Source: Allosphingosinicella sp.
GTDB taxonomy: Bacteria; Pseudomonadota; Alphaproteobacteria; Sphingomonadales; Sphingomonadaceae
Direction of reading: 5' to 3'
Assembly (NCBI GenBank): GCA_030146745.1
Contig: JASLBD010000255.1
Span: 1 to 9,388, forward strand
DNA length: 9,388 nt
Within the stretch, counting starts at the first letter, position 1. Every line of letters begins with the position of its first letter. Under the pieces are notes generated by a model, which was given only the letters and a program-made list of their open reading frames with translations, was not told the origin of the DNA and searched no databases. This document shows, piece by piece, positions 6,702-9,388 of this stretch. Made by a program: the position numbers and the translations under genes.

Positions 6702-6730
6702 TCCAATCACTATTTGGCACCACGGCTGAT

Positions 6731-7672
6731 ATGAAAATCCAGATCTCGCCCAGGCAGTCCGAGGCGCTGCTTGTGCTCGCGGAAGAACTCCACTTCGGCC
6801 GGGCAGCAGAGAGATTGGGTATCGCGCAGCCGCAGTTGAGCGATCTGATCCGCCGGCTCGAGGAGGTTGCCGGCCTGGCTATCTTCGTCAGGCGGCCACA
6901 GGTGAGGCTGACGGCGGGCGGGGCAGCGCTCGCCGCGACAGTCGAGAGGGTGTCGAAGGAGATCTACGAAGGAATAGAAGAGGCAAAGGCGATAGCCTCC
7001 GGCGATGCCGGGTCTGTGAGCTGTGGATATAGCGGAACATCCCTGTTCACCCATATCGGCAAGAATATCGCCTGCTTTCGAGCTGATAACCGTGCCGTTC
7101 GCCTCAAACTGCGGGAGGACACATCTTCGGCCGTCTTGGACATGTTGGACAAGGGGCAGTTGGACTTGGCGGTCTGCCGGGAGCCTGCCAAGGACCCATC
7201 GGCGAATTCGGTCCAGGTCCTCAGCGAGACATGGTTGCTGATGGTTCCCCGGCATCATTGGTGCGCCAATGAGGCCATTGTTCGATTGGCCCAGCTTCAG
7301 TCCGAAAACTGGCTCCTCCCCACCCCGAAATATGCTCCTGAATATATCACCAGGATGATGCGCGCCTGGAGCGACGCAGGCCTGGACCCGAACGTCATAC
7401 AGGTGACCGAAACATGGACCATGAGCCTCGCGCTCGTTCGCGCCGGACTCGGCATATGCTTCGCCACCGAGTCGATGCGAGACCTCGGCTTCTCGGAAGT
7501 CGCCTATTGCTCGATAGCCGACCCCTTGCCGAGCATGCCGTTGTGGGTTTCATACTTCCCAAGTCGCCTCTCTCCCGCGGGAGAGAGGCTGTTGACCGCC
7601 ATCCTGGCGCCGCCCGACTCCGGAGAGTCGCACGAAACACCTCCCTGCCGAGGGGCGCCCGCTATCCCTTAG
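6731..7672 (+). CDS. LysR-family transcriptional regulator
   Basis: This 313-residue DNA-binding regulator has an N-terminal winged helix-turn-helix (about 5-64) with the classic LysR pattern LAEELHFGRAAERLGIAQPQLSDLIRRLEE, then the linker helix. A periplasmic-binding-protein-like effector domain follows (about 88-290), containing DMLDKGQLDLAVCREP and LALVRAGLGICFATESM, two standard landmarks of the family. It is transcribed divergently from the serralysin gene, the usual arrangement for a LysR protein and its target, so it probably controls the protease in response to an unknown small molecule; autoregulation is likely. ATG 6731 is chosen because the family starts about 10 residues before the helix-turn-helix. 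TTG 6695, in frame, would add 12 odd residues and lies inside the intergenic palindrome. The Shine-Dalgarno is weak. The last ~20 residues (PPDSGESHETPPCRGAPAIP) look unrelated to the family, and a perfect 24-bp palindrome lies inside the 3' coding end. Confidence 0.94.
   Translation: MKIQISPRQSEALLVLAEELHFGRAAERLGIAQPQLSDLIRRLEEVAGLAIFVRRPQVRLTAGGAALAATVERVSKEIYEGIEEAKAIASGDAGSVSCGYSGTSLFTHIGKNIACFRADNRAVRLKLREDTSSAVLDMLDKGQLDLAVCREPAKDPSANSVQVLSETWLLMVPRHHWCANEAIVRLAQLQSENWLLPTPKYAPEYITRMMRAWSDAGLDPNVIQVTETWTMSLALVRAGLGICFATESMRDLGFSEVAYCSIADPLPSMPLWVSYFPSRLSPAGERLLTAILAPPDSGESHETPPCRGAPAIP
7566..7589. repeat. Perfect 24-bp palindrome inside the LysR 3' end
   Basis: GCCTCTCTCCCG joins its exact reverse complement CGGGAGAGAGGC with no spacer. 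It resembles the CCTCTCCC...GGGAGAGG repeats scattered through many proteobacterial genomes (recalled). It is read in frame as part of RLSPAGERL. A second small inverted repeat, CGACTC-CGGA-GAGTCG, follows at 7615-7630. Confidence 0.7.
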
Positions 7673-7865
7673 GCGACGAGGTGCACGTCGTCGGCATGCC
7701 GATGGCCTGCGCCCGCTGGCCCGGCTACGATGGCTGGATCACCATCGTGAACCCGGGCTTTCGGAAGGGGCGGCGCCCTTAGAGGTGTCACTCCCTGGGC
7801 ACCGAGCCTACCCCGAGGCGGCTTCGTCGGGCGGCGGAAGAGGCGCTGCGGAGGCGCTGAAGTCT

Positions 7866-7944
7866 CGTCTTCGTGACCTTGGTGCCCTTTGTGCGAACAC
7901 CCTCTTTTTTGTTTCGCACGAAGCTCACGAACGGCACGAAGAGA
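7866..7944. repeat. Degenerate CACGAAG-type inverted repeat
   Basis: Arms of 32 nt (7866-7897 and 7913-7944) are inverted copies, matching at 24 of 32 positions around a 15-nt spacer that contains six T. Each arm is itself built from near-repeats of CACGAAG/CACAAAG units. Translated, such elements give the KGHEDHEG-like peptides often misannotated as proteins. I recognise the element type from many bacterial genomes but know no agreed name or function. Confidence 0.65.
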
Positions 7945-7965
7945 GGTCGCCGTGGGGTTCATAAT

Positions 7966-7980
7966 GTTCTTCTAATGTTC
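7966..7980. promoter_or_regulatory. Perfect alphaproteobacterial SOS (LexA) box
   Basis: GTTC (7966-7969), seven bases, GTTC (7977-7980) match the alphaproteobacterial LexA consensus GTTC-N7-GTTC exactly. A third GTTC lies just upstream at 7957-7960. No clear SOS gene follows on either strand. On the plus strand, TTGCTT (7981-7986) and an extended -10-like TGATACGAAT about 17 nt later could form a promoter reading right. Confidence 0.45.
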
Positions 7981-8230
7981 TTGCTTTTGCGCACGGGTTG
8001 TGATACGAATCGCGGTGTTGGCGGAAGTTGCGAACCCGGCAGCGCGAGGCTCGTCATGAGGGCCTGCCGGACCGCCATGGCGCGCCGAAACGGCCTTCGG
8101 GGCCGTCCCTGGGGACGCTCGCCGTCCGCCAGCCCAAGCAGGACCTCGCGGGGATCGGGCCCGCGCTGACGCGGCGGGGCGCCGCGGGGGAGGTACTGCG
8201 TGGGCGGGGATATTCCGGTGGGGCCGGAGG

Positions 8231-8347
8231 CGGTTCCGCCTTCGCGTGAAGCTTCGGCGGACAAGTCCGCTGACATCCTTGCGCAAGAAGGGGCTTCGAC
8301 AGGCTCAGGCCGACCGGATCCGCCTTCGCCGAAGGCTTCGGCGGACA
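8231..8347. repeat. REP-like pair with overlapping hairpins
   Basis: Two 33-nt units (8231-8263 and 8315-8347) share 28 of 33 positions, with a core of CTTCGGCGGACA. In the right copy two perfect 7-bp hairpins overlap: GCCTTCG-C-CGAAGGC and GCCGAAG-G-CTTCGGC, which cannot form together. Between the units, GGGCTTCGACAGGCTCAGGC at 8291-8310 resembles the CTTCGACAGGCTCAG element common in proteobacteria (recalled). Confidence 0.6.
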
Positions 8348-8611
8348 GGGAGGAGCTCGAGGCCGAGGCCCCGTGCCCGCCGGGCGCGCCCGGTCCTCGC
8401 GGCGACGAGGACGAGGGCGAGCGTATCTGCGCGTCCAAGCATCGCCCTCTCGAGATCAGCCGCTCGGGGCGAGGGGCGCGGCGGCGGCGCTCCGGCGGGG
8501 CGGCCGCGCGAGGGGGGGCGGGCGCCTCGGGCCGCGTTGAACGCGCGCCGCCCCCGAGCCTTTCCCGTTGAAAACATTGCGCTTTGCATCGGGCGGCAAT
8601 AGGGTTAAGGG

Positions 8612-8687
8612 CCCCGTCCAGCCACCGAGGATTCGGTTCCTTCGGCAGCGGGGGCCGGGGGCGGATTACGCGACCCCCGGCCCTTTC
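8612..8687 (+). ncRNA. Candidate small RNA with its own promoter and terminator
   Basis: A possible promoter is TTGCGC (8577-8582), a 17-nt spacer and TAGGGT (8600-8605). From the predicted start (about 8612) the transcript would fold into a small perfect hairpin ACCGA-GGAT-TCGGT (8624-8637). A strong 10-bp stem GGGCCGGGGG/CCCCCGGCCC (8652-8683) with a 12-nt loop follows, then TTT at 8684-8686. That gives a compact RNA of about 75 nt ending in an intrinsic-terminator-like structure. No known RNA family is recognised; the short U tract and weak -10 keep this tentative. It could also be a leader whose gene has been lost. Confidence 0.3.
8652..8687 (+). terminator. Rho-independent-like hairpin
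   Basis: A perfect 10-bp GC stem (8652-8661 with 8674-8683) with a 12-nt loop is followed by TTTC on the plus strand. It is the strongest terminator-like signal reading rightward in the gene-free region and would end the putative small RNA. Confidence 0.45.
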
Positions 8688-8817
8688 GCGGCCGCCGCGG
8701 CCGCCGCGCCGCCGCTTCGCCGCGCCGCCGTTTCGCCGGCGTCAGGTGAACGGCGACTGTCAGGCTCGTTCAGACGCTCATCATCGCGAATCGTGCAGAG
8801 ATGCGCTCGCCCTCCAC

Positions 8818-8856
8818 GGCCGGCGCGGCGTTCGACATGTATGTCGCGCGCCGGCC
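8818..8856. repeat. Composite 39-nt palindrome
   Basis: Outer arms GGCCGGCGCG (8818-8827) and CGCGCCGGCC (8847-8856) are perfectly complementary. Inside, CGACAT (8833-8838) and ATGTCG (8841-8846) form a second perfect pair around GT. The only unpaired part besides the GT centre is a 5-nt bulge on the left. It may be a cruciform, a regulator site or part of an RNA; no open reading frame explains it. Confidence 0.6.
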
Positions 8857-8888
8857 CGGACGGGCCCCTCCAGTTGCGTAACGGGGGC

Positions 8889-8922
8889 GGGGCCGGCATC
8901 CGCAAGCAAGGATGCCGGCCCC
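8889..8922 (-). terminator. Hairpin downstream of the C-terminal-anchor gene
   Basis: GGGGCCGGCATCC (8889-8901) and GGATGCCGGCCCC (8910-8922) are a perfect 13-bp stem with loop GCAAGCAA. It lies about 65 nt past the stop of the small anchored protein on the minus strand. It has no U tract on either side, so it is a terminator or mRNA-stabilising structure of uncertain type. Confidence 0.5.
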
Positions 8923-8986
8923 GACTCTCCCCAGCCTCCCGAGCTCCCGCCTCCCGGGGCTGCCGGCCGCCCCGCCCCCTTCGCCG

Positions 8987-9373
8987 TTACGGCCGGTTGT
9001 CGCGGAGCGGGTCGACCCGGGCGTGATGGTCGGGGCGCTTCCTGAGGCCGAGCAGTCCGGCGAGCCCGAGCAGTCCGAGCAGTCCCCATTTGCCGCCGTC
9101 GCCGCCGTCATCGTCGCGGTCGCGGTCGCGGTCGCCGGTGGAGTTGGCGACGTCGGCCCCGGCCCGGTCCGTTCCGTCGCGATCGCGCGCCTCGCGCTCG
9201 GCCTCCGCGCCGGCCGCCTCGTTGGCGAGCGCTCCGGCCTGGGCCTGGACGTCATTGGCCTGCTCGGCGAGCTCGTTGGCCCGCTCGGCAAGGTCTTCCT
9301 GAGCCCAGGCAGGCGCCGACAAAGCGAGGATGGCGGCGGACGCGAGAGCCGTCCGGATCGACGAATTGCGCAT
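8987..9373 (-). CDS. Secreted protein with WGxxGxxG-type C-terminal anchor
   Basis: This 128-residue protein has a clear Sec signal peptide (MRNSSIRTALASAAILALSAPAWA, cut before Gln25). An acidic, Ala-rich helical region follows, probably coiled coil (about 25-62, AERANELAEQANDVQAQ), then an Asp/Arg linker DRDRDRDDDGGDGG (81-94). A Trp-Gly hydrophobic segment WGLLGLLGLAGLLGL (96-110) is followed by the basic stop RKRP. This tripartite end (small linker, WGxxGxxG-like glycine/leucine helix, basic residues) is the pattern of the WGxxGxxG C-terminal sorting-type domains, comparable to PEP-CTERM and LPXTG ends, and suggests membrane anchoring and possibly further processing. The processing enzyme is not in the window. 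The segment is followed by 14 more residues, longer than most such tails. The ATG has AGGA about 5 nt upstream. The DR linker is coded by a hexanucleotide repeat, so its length may vary between strains. Confidence 0.84.
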   Translation of the reverse strand: MRNSSIRTALASAAILALSAPAWAQEDLAERANELAEQANDVQAQAGALANEAAGAEAEREARDRDGTDRAGADVANSTGDRDRDRDDDGGDGGKWGLLGLLGLAGLLGLRKRPDHHARVDPLRDNRP

Positions 9374-9388
9374 GAATTTCCTACTGTT

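Larger units (their letters stand above)
7673..8986. other. 1.3-kb repeat-rich stretch with no convincing protein gene
   Basis: Reading frames here are long only because stops are rare in GC-rich DNA. Their products are Arg/Pro/Gly/Ala-rich, with no signal, domain or good ribosome site. What is visible instead: a small hairpin ACGATGG/CCATCGT (7727-7748), the CACGAAG-type inverted repeat (7866-7944), a perfect SOS box (7966-7980), tandem hairpins ACGGCC/GGCCGT (8090-8106) and GTCCC/GGGAC (8105-8116), and paired REP-like units (8231-8347). Further right lie a CGCGTT-G-AACGCG palindrome (8533-8545), a putative small RNA (8612-8687), a near-perfect 16-bp tandem repeat (8705-8736), a composite palindrome (8818-8856) and a 13-bp hairpin (8889-8922). 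It reads as an accumulation zone for repeats, with possible RNA and regulatory elements. Confidence 0.65.

Noticed and set aside
6695..6730. Upstream TTG start for the LysR gene
   Set aside because: It would add 12 residues not seen in the family and place the start inside the intergenic palindrome.
7678..7782. Peptide-like stretch GYDGWITIVNPGFRKG after the LysR gene
   Set aside because: It looks more protein-like than its surroundings but has no ribosome site, is short, and coincides with a hairpin (7727-7748). I could not link it to a family.
7669..7962. 97-codon minus-strand frame with a KGHQGHEDE segment
   Set aside because: The segment is the translation of the CACGAAG-type repeat, a known source of false genes. 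The rest is antisense to the LysR end.
7959..8438. 159-codon minus-strand frame over the REP-like region
   Set aside because: Low-complexity Ser/Ala/Gly/Pro and Arg/Pro content, and it reads through REP-like repeats. No ribosome site or domain.
8466..8522. G-rich tract including seven consecutive G, considered as a G-quadruplex
   Set aside because: Loops between the G runs are up to 20 nt, so it does not fit the canonical motif and is expected by composition.
8584..9045. Plus-strand frames of about 150 codons at the right end
   Set aside because: Arg/Pro/Ala-rich without domains. They cross two perfect hairpins and run antisense into the anchored-protein gene.

Overview
The window is high-GC DNA with the gene style of an alphaproteobacterium, most likely a sphingomonad (order Sphingomonadales). 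This is an inference from three things: alphaproteobacterial-type SOS boxes (GTTC-N7-GTTC), a WGxxGxxG-type C-terminal anchor protein, and several repeat families I associate with these genomes. No rRNA, tRNA, CRISPR array, transposase or phage gene is visible.

Layout, left to right. Positions 1-184 hold regulatory-looking sequence (an SOS-like box, a leftward -10, a small palindrome) but no gene. A five- to six-helix membrane protein of unknown role (185-736, minus) is divergent from a bleomycin-resistance/VOC-fold protein (937-1356, plus). An orphan membrane-anchored SPOR-domain protein (1556-2044, plus) follows, and its stop codon overlaps the stop of an opposite-strand 34-residue membrane microprotein (2041-2145, minus). 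Next come a processive family-2 glycosyltransferase of the PgaC/IcaA/BcsA type (2323-3702) and a secreted, probable outer-membrane beta-barrel (3699-4703). They overlap by ATGA and look like a two-gene unit that makes and exports a surface polysaccharide.

A convergent terminator separates this unit from a large serralysin-type RTX zinc metalloprotease (4884-6548, minus), a predicted type I secretion substrate with an unusual N-terminal CxxC. A LysR-family regulator (6731-7672, plus) is transcribed divergently from it and is the obvious candidate to control it.

Positions 7673-8986 contain no convincing protein gene. They are a repeat-rich stretch with a degenerate CACGAAG-type inverted repeat, a perfect SOS box, REP-like elements with overlapping hairpins, a possible small RNA with its own terminator, and a long composite palindrome. 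The window ends with a small secreted protein (8987-9373, minus) that has an acidic helical region, an Asp-rich linker and a WGxxGxxG-like C-terminal anchor.

The theme is the cell envelope and secretion: surface polysaccharide, peptidoglycan binding, an exoprotease and an anchored surface protein. The best candidates for something not yet described are the compact synthase-barrel pair, the CxxC-tagged protease with its divergent regulator, the microprotein with the shared CTAG stop, and the putative small RNA at about 8612-8687.
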